A program made the position numbers and the translations under genes. Below are positions 24,490 to 37,700 of a stretch of 64,000 bases of DNA, piece after piece; the first letter of the stretch is position 1; every line of letters starts with the position of its first letter. Under the pieces are notes generated by a model. That model saw only the letters and a program-made list of their open reading frames with translations. It made no database searches and had not been told where the DNA came from. The stretch is from Brachionus manjavacas (taxonomy: Eukaryota > Rotifera > Eurotatoria > Ploima > Brachionidae): assembly GCA_019054805.1 (NCBI GenBank), contig JAHQIY010000009.1:2790001-2854000 (forward strand), given 5' to 3'.

Positions 24490-25140
24490 TATTCAAGTGA
24501 GTTGAGTATTTCACTTTTTTTCTCACTAAGAAGTAAATTCTAAAATTGATTTTAAAATTAAAAAAAGATAAATAAAAATTACAATTAAAAATAAATAGCG
24601 TTTGTAAACAATTTAAATAAAGAATAGAAAAATAATTTAGGACTAATTAAAATTTGAATTGAGCATTTTATTTCTCCATATATGGAGATAAATTTAATTT
24701 AATAAATAAATAAATTTAAGAAAAAGATTTAGCACATTTGCACTAAAAAAAAATTAAATCAAATGATTGAATTGATTTTCTATAATTTAAAAAAAATAAG
24801 CATGTAATTATAATTTTGGAGTGCATAATTTTCCACTGGATTTTAAGAAAGGTTTAATATGACCTTTGCTTGGTTAAATTGATCGTCAGGTTGTTGATAT
24901 TTCATCAATGATTTGCTTTGTACAATGTCCAATTTGTGTCTAGGCTAAAAATTAAAAATGGCAAAAGGATTAAAAAATTGATAAAGTGAGAAAAAAATTT
25001 AGGAAACATGTGTTTGGTTTAAGGAGAAAAAATTGGACAAAATTCAAGGCGTTTAGAACAAAAAAAAACAACTAAATAAACACCAAAATTGAATTCAAGG
25101 ACCTAGGCGAGAGAAAAAAAATTTCTATTGCGGAAAAACG
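24490..25140. other. Noncoding, AT-rich
   Basis: No exon or repeat recognised. This stretch separates the LINE fragment from the formin promoter region. Confidence 0.4.
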
Positions 25141-25147
25141 ATTCTAA

Positions 25148-25215
25148 ATTTAGGTCGAACAAGCATAAGCTGAAATTTCCTCATTGACGCACGTCAATCC
25201 ATGCCCGACCTAAAT
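25148..25215 (+). promoter_or_regulatory. Nested palindromic motifs upstream of the formin gene
   Basis: ATTGACGCACGTCAAT at 25183-25198 contains two inverted TGACG half-sites, the half-site bound by ATF/CREB-type bZIP factors. It is flanked by TTTAGGTCG (about 25150) and its complement CGACCTAAA (about 25207). The position, about 350-400 bases before the formin ATG, suits a promoter. Factor binding is inferred only. Confidence 0.35.
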
Positions 25216-25559
25216 ACTTCGTATCTTTGACTTTCATTGTGTCCATTCTATTCTTCAAAAAATAACAACAAACAAACAAAAATAAACAAATGCACATTTC
25301 GCATTTTTTCAATCAAATATTCGCAACAACAAAAAAAAGTGTATTTTTTGTTGTTGTTGCTAAATTCAAATTTTCTAGTCCATATACATCCACAAAGACA
25401 AAATTATTAATTTTCTCTCTCTCTCTCTTCTTCTCTCATTTGATTTCACTCTCCAAAATTATAATCCAAATATTGCCTTCCTACTATTCAAACCGGACAA
25501 ACTAGACCATTGCTCATCAAATGTATTTTTACTAGATGCTTTAAAATTTGACTTGCAAA

Positions 25560-25730
25560 ATGTCATCGAACACATTTTCATGTCGCATCCAATATTTGAA
25601 CGACAGCAACCCGTTTGTCACGTCCAACTTTCCGGAGCCGACCAGGCCGCCGTCCTACCCCTTTCTGACCAGCGTGCCGCTGTCGAACCAACTGGCCAGC
25701 GTTCACTCGGCATTGAACGCCCCGCTCAAA
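25560..25730 (+). CDS. FHOD: Formin exon 1 (start codon, GBD)
   Basis: 57 codons from ATG, ending CTCAAA|GTCAGC. It codes the ubiquitin-fold-like GTPase-binding start of FHOD proteins. Confidence 0.92.
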
Positions 25731-28700
25731 GTCAGCCACCCTCTCTCCCCCCTCTGCCCTTCTCTAATCAAATTCTGACCCCATTTTCTTTCAGATCGAA
25801 GACTGCACCCTGCAAATTTACAGACAAAACGGGACCGAGGCCGAGTACGGCGCCTATCTGGACCTGGATCAATCGCTGGACGAGCACAGCGAAGAGCTCG
25901 AGCTGCTCAGAGAGAACAAACGAGCCACCGTGCTCTTGCGCACGCAGCTGTCCGTGCGAGTCCACACATGTATAGAGAAAATATTGAACTCGCGCGACGG
26001 AGAGCTGCGCCGCTCGTTATTTTTGCTCAAGCAGCTGTTTCAGAACGACAAGGACTTGGTGCACGAGTTCGTGAACAAAGACGGCCTCGAGTGCTTGGTC
26101 AAAGTGGCCAACGACACCAAAGAGCACAACTACATCAATTACATTCTGCGGGCGCTCGGCCAGCTCATGCTGTTCGTGGACGGCATGAACGGCGTGATCA
26201 AGAGCAACGAGACTGTTCAGTGGTTGTACAGTGTGTTGTCGAGCGGCTTTCGCCTAGTGATGAAAACATCGCTGAAACTGCTCATTGTGTTCGTTGAGTA
26301 TGCGGAGACGAACGCGCTGCTGTTGACGCAAGCTGTGGACACGGTGGACGGCAACCGCAAGCTCAAGCCCTGGTGCAACATCATGACCATCCTTGGCGAC
26401 TTGTCCAACCAGGACGATCTTGAACTCATTCTCTATTCGATGATTCTGATCAACACGGTCCTCAACGCCATACCCGACCAGGACACGTTCTATGACGTCA
26501 GCGACTCATACGAAGAACAAGGCATGCAGCACATCATTCAGCACTATTTCAAAAACCCAGTCAAGCACGACGATACTGGCTGCTTCAAGCAAATTGTTCA
26601 ACAAATGGAGCTCTATGAGGTAAGTGACTTTTTTCTTTTTTTTTTCTTTTTTATTATTTACAGTGTTACTACGATACCTTGAATTCACCATATTTGACGT
26701 AAATTATGGTAATCTATAAAAGGGTATTTTTCGTAAAATAACGATAATTATCGTAAAATACCGATAATTACTGTAAAATTCAGTGAAAAAAAAATTTCCT
26801 AAATTTCTCGAAAAAAAACGATTTTCATGAAAAAAAATTTTTTTTTGAATTTTTGAAAAAGGAAAACAAAAAAAATATTTTTGACAAAAACTGACGTAAA
26901 TTTCGGTAAATTCTTGTAAAAAAAGGTAAAAAATGGTAAAAATTCAACCAAGAAGGAAAAATGGATTTTTTGTTATTTCATTCAATTTTTTTTCTAAACA
27001 AATTATGAAAATTAATATTTATTTGTCAATTATTTGTCTTCCCAAATCAGTATTTGAAAATATTAAGTACGAAATGTTAAATTATTTTCTTATATACAAA
27101 AATTATCAAAAATCATTTATAAAGAGCTCTATAAAAAAAAGATATACAATCAGAATTTAATGATCTGACCAGTCATCATTTCTTTCACTTACAATCTCAA
27201 CAACCTAGAAATGATTTATTAAAAAATTAAAATAATAAAATTTTTTAATAATTTTTACATATTTAAGATGATTTATATATTTCTTACATTTTTCAACTGT
27301 CAAAGTATTTTGAAATGCTTAATATCAAAAGTAAAATAGTATGCTTTAAATGAAATCAAAAGTTGGACATAAATTTTTTTAAAAAGCTGGGCTTGTAAAA
27401 TTTATTCCAAAAGGATCAACATTCAAAGAAACATGGGACAAGACAGCTAACAGCTTAAAAGCAAAAAAAGCTAGAAAATAAAATTTATTTTGTAAATAAT
27501 GTTTAAATATTAATTTTAAATAAAATATTAATATTTAAACATTTTAAACATAATTTGTTTAGAAAAAAAATTGAATGAAATAATAAAAAATCCATTTTTC
27601 CTTTTTGGTTGAATTTTTACCATTTTTTACCTTTTTTTACAAGAATTTACCCAAATTTACGTCAATTTTTGTCAAAATTTTTTTTCATGAAAATCGGTTT
27701 TTTTCGAGAAATCGGTTTTTGGAATTTTTTTTTTTTCACTGAATTTTAAAGTAATTATCGGTATTTTACGATAATTATCGTTATTTTACGAAAAATACCC
27801 TTTTATAGATTACCATATTTTACGGTAAATATGGTAAAATATCGTGAATTTACCATAATTTACGTAAAATATGGTGAATTCAAGGTATCGTAGCAGCACT
27901 GTACTTGGTCGAGCAACCAATTTTTAAAAATAAAAAATTCTTCAGATTGAAAAAAAAAGAAAAAATCAAAATAAAGTTAAATAAAGTAAAAATAGAGAAA
28001 ATAGAGAAATGTTAAAATTAAAATTAGATAAATTTAGATCTTTTATTATTTGACAGAATGCATATTTTAATCATTTGACGGTTCAGGAAAAAAAAGTTAT
28101 ATTCTTCCAACAGTCTGATAACCAGTGGACCAGAGTGGCCCAGTCCTGTCCTAGCATATCTCTCACTCAACTCAAAATGTCGATTTGAGACTGTCAGTAG
28201 TTTAAGTTTAATATTTGCCTCATGATGTAATATGTTGGAGGGAGTATCATATCTTATTTTTAGCAGAGACGTCTAAAAGTCCTAAATTAAAGTCCAAGTC
28301 CGGACTTTTTTTTTAAAACGTATTTTCTCACTTAAATTAATTGAGAATAGAAAGAAACATATTCACTTAAATTAAGTGTAAGTTTTAAAAAAATTTTATT
28401 TTATTTTCACGTAAAATACAAAAATAAAAAAGAATAAAAAAGAGATTAACACTTAAACACAGTTATCACATTTCCAAATTTTCTTGATTAGTGCATAAGT
28501 TCTATTACACATTTTAAATGAAAATATATTTTCAATTACCACATGAAATAAATTTTAAATCACAAAAAATAGAACAAATTTTACAAGATTTTGAAAAATT
28601 TAAAAAAATTTTAATTGTATTTTCCAACATCATTAAGCCATCTGATGCAAAATATTTAACCAAATGATCCTTTTTCAGACCATTACTATCAATAAAATTA

Positions 28701-31700
28701 CTTTTTAAATTAGAAGTTGAAATAAGTTATTTATTTATTTGTTTTATCTGTGCCAAGCTAAAGCTTCTTCAGATTAAAAAAAAAAAAATAAAATAAAAAT
28801 TAAGACAAAATAAAATATGCTAAAATCTAATAAAAAGACAATTAAAAATTGATAAATTGTAAGAGGTGACATGTGCAAAGTATTCAGGTACTGAACAGTT
28901 CAGGAAAAAAAGAAGAAATAGTAAGATAGCAATTACACAATGGAGTTGTATATCTTGTTGGTAAATTAATGGCAAAAAAGTTTTTATTAATTAGGAATAA
29001 AGTAGCAAAGAGCTTGGATTCTATTGTCTTTAATGGTCTTCATGGTTCAAAAAATCAAAAGCAAAATCAATATTAAAGTTTTATGTTATTAATTGACATT
29101 ACTATGAATCAAAAAAATTAAAGTACAAAAAAAATACAAAAAAAATTTATCCTCAGTTAATTTAAGTGTAAATATATGCTCTCTTTTTTTTGTTCACTAT
29201 AAATATAATGACTGGAAAAATTCAAGATTTTTTTCACGTTCAATGGATGTGAAGGGACAAATTAAATTTCTTCCGTTCCAGGAAATGATATTTCTGCGGT
29301 CCCAGATTGTCTTTGGAAGCCAAGGGAGTGTTTGAATTTTTTTTTTAATTACAGTCTTTGACTTGGACTTTACTTGAGATTTGTGGCTTTTAAACAACTC
29401 TGAGTTTTAGTATAGAACGAACTGCTGAATTTTGGATTATTTCTAGCCTTATGATGTTAGTTTCTGAAAGAGAGTTAAGACAAGAAAAGAATAATCTAGA
29501 ATAGGTCCAATCAAAGATTTATAAAGGTTTCTAAAAGTGTTAAAGTTAAGGTCCATTTTTTTGTAAATATTTTGATCAAATTTAGCCTTGAATTGCAACG
29601 TTCTTTAGTTTTTTCTATCATTGAAGAAAAGGTTAATTTAGGATTGAATTTAATGCCTAGAAACTTTCTTTCTTTTAGTGTTTGGATTTTATTCCCATAA
29701 ATCCTTAAATTAAACAAAGAACTTTCTTTATTGTTTTTAGAAAAAATTATTGAGCAACACTTTTCAACCGAAAGCTTCATTTTTCGCTCAAAGAGAAGTC
29801 TCAAAGAGGAGGGAATATTCATTACTAGATTTATTTCTTTTAGGAATATCATTAATAAATATACTAAATAAAAAAGGACTAATGACTGATCCTTGAGGAA
29901 CGCCAGCAGATATTTTGAATTCATCGCTAATGTGATCATTTATATTTACTTTAAATGTTCTACAGTTAAGAAATGATTTAATTTAGATAATTCAAATGAA
30001 ATGATCTTCACACATTCAAAATAAAATAAAAGTTTCCACGCTAATTTTTCACTTTTTTAATGTCTCTATTCCTTATTCTATCCTAGTGGATAATGGGGAG
30101 GCGCTCATCTCCTCTTCAAGTACCTTTTTGAGCAACGGCTTCGATCTGACACAGAGGCTACTGCATAGAGTAGATCATCTACACCGCAATTATTACCCAG
30201 TCGAAACTGGTCCCCCTATTTTTATGATGAAAGAGGTGTAAGCATTCGCCCCGTATTGCAGAGATATTTTGAAGATTTTTGAACCCTCAGCGGGTTTTGA
30301 ACCCTCGATCCTCTGCTTGCATGCCTAACACTACATATAATTTTTTTAAATCATATTTTAGAATTTTTTATTTTTGTGTTTTTTTTTGAATTTTCCATGA
30401 TTTGACAAGAAATTTAAAAAAAAATTAATTTCAACGAGGATAATTAGACAAAAAATTTGGCATGATCACATGATCAAAACACCAAAACACAATAGATTAA
30501 ATCTAAATAAAAATGATGAAAAAAGTTTTTGTTTAATTAAACACAAAATATTTATTATCTTAATTAATTAAAAAAATCTTTTTTTTTTCCAAATGAACTT
30601 TAATTGATTTTTATATAATATTGATTTGAGAATTTTAATTTTCAAATTTTGGCTTTAATACAATGATATTTTAGTATTAATTTAAATATATTACAGCGAA
30701 ACAAATGTAAATTTTATATCGCAAAGTTTCAAAATATTGATTTAGATTTTATTTTACTTAAGATAAAAATTCATAAATTTTTCTTCCTATTTAAACATTA
30801 AACAAATCATTTTTAAAAAAGTTTAAAAATTTAATATTTAAAAAATTGATGAAAAATGCCTTTTTTTAAATCTAAAAATTTGAAATTTACATTTGATCAT
30901 AAACTTCAATTTTCCAAAAATTTTCGGCCGTAATCAATTAAACCAAACCATAAAAACATGACGACAAAAATTTAAACAATTTTTCAAAATTTATTAGACC
31001 AATTAATAATAAAAATTTAATGTTTAATGAATTATAAATTAAATAATAAATATTTAAAGAGATCTGATTAATTTTTTAAATGTTCAAAAGTTTCGATATT
31101 TTACAATCAGTGATAATTTGATTTATTCTTTCCTCTTAAATTATGTGATCCACTCCAAAATTATGAAAAGCAGCTCTATAAATTTATACTAAACATTGGC
31201 TAGGATTTTTCATACCATTTAATAACTTATCCTTTTTTAAAGATTAAGTTGTTTTTAGGTTTTTACTTTTTTTTTTATTTATAGAAGGCTACCTTTAATT
31301 TTTTTGGGATAATGCTCACGATGTCACTAGAAAAGACTAAAAAAAGTGTGGGCGATAGGCAGTTTCCTTGAGGGACTTCAGTTTGGATTAATAGCTTGAT
31401 AAGTCATTGATTTTCAGGATCGTAGATCATGGTAACAAATCACTGATATTATTTATTCAAACGAAAATTTCGAATCAAAATTTTTTAGTTTTTTATTTAA
31501 AAAAAATGTATTTTTTATCAAATTTTTAAATAAAAAATGGCTAAAATTTCTTAAACATGAATTGTTTATTTTTTAATCAGGAAGAAAATTAAATCAATTT
31601 AATCTGAAGTAAAATAAAATCTTAATCAATATTGTAATATATTTTAATAATATTAAAATATCATCCAAAGACATTATTTAGATACCTTAATGTGATTTTT

Positions 31701-34700
31701 AAGTTTGTCTTTAAAATTTTCAAATAAAGATTTTAGAAGAATCAATTAAAGATCAATTAATTAATATTAATATTATTATTATTTATCTTAAAAGAAATTA
31801 CGCCACATTTGGCGATGCAAAAAAATAAAATTTTAGAAAAGACAGTTTTTTTTACTCGATTTCAAAATTTACATGCCTAAAAAATACTTAATTTCTAATT
31901 TAAATTAATTAATATTAATTTATAAATTGAAAATATAATTTACTTTGCTCATTTGTTTTTATTCAACCGAATCACAAGAGACAAGTCACCGTTAGAGAAG
32001 AGAGTTCCCCTGCACCCACTACCAGCACCTCTAATATTAGACTCTCAAGCCAACTTGGGGAGGATATGCGTCCAAACTTTAAATTAATTAATACAATAAA
32101 CATTTTGTGATTATTTAAAAAAAAATTTAAAAAGCTTATTTCATCAATTTTATTAAAATTTTAATCTATTAAATTTTGATCATGAAGTTCAAGAAGCCGC
32201 ATTTATTTTACTAAAAAATGTTCGATCTAATTTGAAATTGGCAAATAATTTATTTTTATTTTTTCAACAATTTAAAGCAGCATCAATTGATATTTTCAAA
32301 AGAATTTTTCTCCTAATATTTATTTAATAGCCCAAGTCTATATTTTAAAAAAACAATGCCCTGACTGTATACCCATTTTTTAATAAATAATGTAAAATTT
32401 AATCGCTTTAAAAAAATAAAAAAAAATATTTTCTTCCCTTTTCTAACAAAAAAATTGGTTGCTTAAAATAAAAATAAAAATTAAGTGACTAATCTTTGAG
32501 ATCAAAGGCCGCGCTGCTGCAAGAGGACGGCGAAGACCTGAACAACAATGACATAACCAGCAACTCGTTTTTGAGCCACTCGCTGGGCAATTCGTACCCG
32601 AGCGACAAGTCCACCCTGTCCTTGTCCACATCAACATCGTCGAGCCTAGCTCCAAATCTAAGGTACTTCAACTTTTTGTTTTTTTCTAATTCTTTCTGTT
32701 TATCATTTCATTAATTTATCATTTTGGGCTAACCCTTAACCATAACCGGTCTAACTCCCACTTAACCCCTAACCACATCTACTTAAATCTTGTACATTTT
32801 CGCTAAATGAACAGAAAAATGCCAAGAACCAAGAGTAAAATGCTGGACCGCAAGGGTAGACGAAACAGTTCGTGCATGGACCTTAAGTCCATAAGTAGTA
32901 GCATTGATCTGATAAGTCTGCAGAACGAACAGACGCTGCTGTACCGAAACGCGTCCTTGTTCAGCTCTAGGAGACTGTTTGTGGACACGAACTGCGAAGC
33001 GGGCCGCCTAGTTCTTAACCGAGTCGGCTCACTCGATCTAACCGCTGAGTTCAGACCCATGTGCGCCTCGTCGCCGTTCAGCTCTGCATGCGAAGGCCTT
33101 AAGCCGAGCGAGGAAGTGTTCAGCTCGTGCTGTTCGCTCGCCACCAACGACAACCGCAAGGAATTCGACTTTGACAAAATGGACAGCACTCTGAGCCAGT
33201 CGAGCGACGAGCACCTCTCTGATGATGGGTATAGCCTTACCGTCCCTGCTAAGACTTTCTCATTTCTTCAAAAAAAAATTTTTTTTAAATAAACTCAAAT
33301 TTACTTTTAATAGAAAAACACCGCGGATCAAAACAGACAAGGGCCGGACATCCAAGCGGTTTCAGCAGCCGCCCGGTCACCAATTCCCACTGCCGGTTAC
33401 CCCACCGACCGAAAAGTAAATTCTTTTTTTCTAGCATTTATCCATTGTTATGAAATTCAGTGATAATTTTAAAAAATTTAAATTTAAATTAATTTTCAAA
33501 ATTAAAGACAAAAAATTAAGGAAAAATTAGAAAAAAAGAATCGGATTGATTTAACAAAAAATTTTTTTTTATTCAAAAAAATATATTTTGGGAATTTTTT
33601 AACTTTATTTTATTGAAAAATTTCATTTTTGTTATTGGAAAAATTTTTCGAAGGTGAAGTTTGGAGCAAAAAAAATTCAAGCAAATAAAAATAAATAAAT
33701 TATTTTTAAAATCATAAAAATCATAAAAAGATCAGAAGAAAAGTCAAAAAAATTTTACATTTAATTCTTTTTCTATCAATATTTAATCTATCTTTCTAAA
33801 TATAAAGATTTTTTTTTATTTTTGTCAAAATTGATAATTTTTATTTGCACAATCTTGGCCACATTAATTTTTAGTTAAAAAAATGATTAAATTAAAAGAA
33901 TATTTAGTTAGAATATTTAGCATATTTAGTAGAATATTTATTTAGTTTTCAAGCACTACTTTCAAAATAGCTTATAAAAAAAAATTTTTCTCACTTTACA
34001 AAATGAATTATTCATACAAAAAGGTAATATCGAAAAAAAATACTTAATCTGTACTGAGCTCAATGCTCCTTGAGAATAAAAATACAAAAAAATACAAAAA
34101 AAAAAAAAAAAAATTCACATGCTTTTATGCACAAGAATCATGGTTTTGAGCAATTTTAAAAAGGAAAATATCGCGCAATCTGAGTTTGATTGTGACATAT
34201 TTTAAAAAAGTGTTAATTTTTATTATTAATAATTAAATAACTAAAGTGATTGAGTGAAAACTTCTTCAGTTGAAAAAAACAAATACTGTCTTTTTTCACT
34301 AGATTTTGTTCCTTTAGCAAAATTTAAATTTAAATAATATTGAGTTTTGACTAAATTGTAAATAAAACAAAACCTATTTTTATAAAAATTACCATAAATT
34401 TATTAAATCATTATAAAATAAAGTTTGCGTAATATTTTTAATATAAAAAGTTCCCGAAAAAAATATTTTACTATCAATTTTTTTCCTTATTCACTCCTTG
34501 TGAAGCATAGGGTCATTACTTTTGATTTCCACTCAAGTCGATCTTTTGCCTTTACCCTTGCTTCTCCCCATGTCATTCCCATTTCGATGAGCTCTTTCGT
34601 GATTGTTGACCTCCATGTTACTGCTGGTCATCCTACCTTACATCGCCCTTGAGGTGTCCATTCAAGGGCTCTTTTTGGTATTCGTGTTTCTTTCATTTTA

Positions 34701-37700
34701 AGTACATGCCCAAGTCATCGCAATCTTTTATTCTTAATACACTGACTTAATGGCTCTGAATTTGTTCTTCTGTATAAGTAAGCATTTGACAATGCCTCAG
34801 GTCAGTGTATCCCGAGGATTCTCCACAGGCTTTCAGTATGAAAGGTGTTCAGATCAATTTATTTGAAATAGATCAATTATAAAAAAAAAATATACCAAAA
34901 TATATAAAAACTTACTCAAAAATTTTTTTCGGATTGGTTTCTTTTTTTTTTTACATTTATTTAAAGGAAAAAAAAAGTGCAATTTTTTTGGGCAAAGGCT
35001 TACCACAATCTCCTCACACTGTCAGTAGTTTTTTACGCTTAATCCTCGGTCCTGGAGCTGTTTCGTCGTCATATTTAACATTTTCTTCTGGTCGTAGATC
35101 ACATGGTTGAATCTCTAGAATTTTTAGAGTTTTACCAGGAGCACCTTTTTTATTATTATTTTCATTATTATTTTTATTAGGCAGGTCTAAGCCAATTTAG
35201 TTGAAATTCAATAATTGTGGTCTAAATGAACAAGAAAAACAGTGATTGCACTTGTAGTGTTTAATCAAAAATGATCATGAGCAAGTACTAAGGTTCCAAT
35301 TTCGCGGTTAATATTGACTTTGTGGAATGAATAAATGTACTTGACCATTTCGTAGAATGTTTTCCAGTCTTAATTGAGAGTTTAAAGATGTTGTTTGATT
35401 GTTTCTTCTTGATATGGCAAGATCCTAGATAATGAACTATTCGCTTGTCCCGTTTGTTTCAGTCATAAGCCAATATTAAGTCTTAATCGGTTTTAATCAG
35501 TGCATTATTAATTGTTTTAGATTAATAAGCTTCATTAATAATTGTTAAATTTGATAATTTAAGTGTAATTTAAATAAAAAGTGAATTTTTAAACAATTGA
35601 GCATAATATTTGTGAAATTATTAAAATTTTAATCAATTTATTATTTGATATGAGTAAAGATATTTTTTATTATTTTTACATGGATAGACAATTTTTTCTC
35701 AAGCATAAAAAGTGTCCTTATGTGTACTTTTGTTGTGAATTCTTTTTGTCCTAGAATGAAAAAGGTTCTTTTGTGTACTTTTTTTATAAATCCTTTTTTT
35801 CCCTACCATTAAAAGTGTCCTTTTGTATCGTTTTGTGTACTCGACCTTTATAACGTCTTGAACTATATCGTTTTTTGTACAAACAAGTTACACTAAAAAA
35901 CGGGTCCCTGATTTAGGGAATCAGGTTAATTAGAAAAAGAGAGGAATTTTTTACATTTATTTTATTAAAAAAAAATAATGCAAAGGCTTACTTAAAAAAG
36001 GACACTTTTTATGCCACGGAAAAGTTTGAAAAAAAGAAGTTCATTGTCTTTAGTTCTATTTTTATGGTAATTTTTAATAAAAATATAGGTAGAGATTATA
36101 TTACTCGAAATATATTTGAGGGTTAAAATTTTTTTTTTTCCTTATTCACTCCTTGTGGAGCATAGGGTCATTACTTTTGATTTCCACTCAAGTCGATCTT
36201 TGGCCTTTACCCTTGCTTCTCCCCATGTCATTCCCATTTCGATGAGCTCTTTCGTGATTGTTGACCTCCATGTTACTGCTGGTCATCCTACCTTACATCG
36301 CCCTTGAGGTGTCCATTCAAGGGCTCTTTTTGGTATCCGTGTTTCTTTCATTCTAAGTACATGCCCGAGCCATCGCAGTCTTTTGTTCATAATGCATTGA
36401 CTTAATGGCTCTGAATTTGTTCTTCTGTATAAGTAAGCATTCGACAATGTCTCAGGTCAGTGTATCCCGAGAATCCTCCGCAGTCTTCCCGTGTTGAAGG
36501 TGTTAAGACTTTTCCTGTCAGATTCACACATCCCCCAACATTCACTTCCGTACATCAGTGTTGCTTTTACTACACTGTTTCATAGTTTAGGTTTTGTTTC
36601 CTTACTGTAGCTGGTTGACTTCCATGCTGGTTTGAGTCTTGCGAAGGCACTCTTTGCTTTACCAAGTCTATTCTCAATGTCTACTGATTGTGCTACCTAG
36701 GTATGTGAATTCATTTACACACCCGATTGGTGTACCATCGATGGTGATCGGGGTATCCATTTTGGTATTTATGCACATAACTTTCGATTTGGCCACATTT
36801 ATTTCGAGTCCGGTTGGTTTAGCGTTGTTCACCAACTCTTGCTTCTGTATTAGATATTAGCACCAGATCGTCCGCAAAGTCTAAGTCTTCAAGCTTCGCT
36901 GTTAATCCCCATTGAATACCCCTAGCACTGGCAGTTGTTTTCTTCATTACATAGTCAATCAGTATTAAGAATAGTGTCGGAGAGAGAACGCACTCTTGTC
37001 TGACTCCTGTACACACATTGAAGCTCTCAGATTGTCCTTTTTCCAGAATCACGTTGGATTCACTTAAAAACCGACATGCAAATTACAAATTTTAAACAAA
37101 AAAATAAAACTTTTAAAATTTTTTTGTTTATTTATTTTTTTTGTCTAATAGTTAATGATTTTATGGAAAATTTTTTTAAATAAAATTCACTTTAAAAGTG
37201 AGATTGAGTTAAATTGAAAAGACCGAAGAGGTAAAAATTTACATAGTCAAAATTTCTCTCGAAAAAAAAAGAGAATTGACTTAAAATAAAATTCATAAAA
37301 TAAACTCAAATTTTTAATTTTTGATTTTTAATGAATAAAAATAGTAAAAATTTTATTAAAAAAAAAATAAACCACCTTTTAATTTGATGCAATTTGAACT
37401 GAATTTCATAACTTCCATTTGTCCACTATTTTACTAAAGAAAAAATTTAGAAAAGAAGAAAGCTCGCCCAAAGGCACCAAAGCGAACAGATGGGCGTCCA
37501 ATTCAACTGCTGGCGGCGTCTACCGCTCCAACGGCATCAAAAGCGAGTCCCAGAGTGCCGCCAAAATCAACACCAATCGACTTGGCTCGAATCGTGGCAA
37601 TGCTCGCTGGGACTCGCCCGCAACCCCAAACAATATCCTAGGTATGGCATAATTTTTTTCAAATTTGACAATTATTTTTATTTTGGCGAAAAAAAAATTT

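Larger units (their letters stand above)
28085..29985 (-). pseudogene. Jockey-like LINE fragment (family A), split by a hAT MITE
   Basis: Two minus-strand LINE pieces, 28085-28263 and 29403-29985, are contiguous once the MITE 28264-29402 is removed. They match the ORF2 3' part at 55700-56560. The catalytic FADD segment has been lost by an internal deletion: INDIPKRN-like sequence is followed almost at once by RKMKLSVEKC. Confidence 0.8.
33416..37450. other. Formin intron 5 (repeat-filled)
   Basis: About 4 kb. It contains two antisense RTE-type LINE fragments and one palindromic MITE relative, listed separately. On the minus strand at 35000-35170 a Lys-rich frame ends PRIKRKKLLTV before a stop; I could not identify it. 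Confidence 0.5.

Noticed and set aside
30060-30350. Functional tRNA gene
   Set aside because: Only a B-box-like and partial D-arm segment is present; no cloverleaf with acceptor stem could be formed.
32710-32800. Telomere-like AACCC-type words in formin intron 3
   Set aside because: Irregular CCTAACC/CTTAACC words in a 152-base intron; no tandem array.
34425-34652. Plus-strand ORFs at 34425 and 36116 with near-identical ends
   Set aside because: Their similarity comes from the two antisense RTE-type LINE copies; the minus strand carries the real coding signal.
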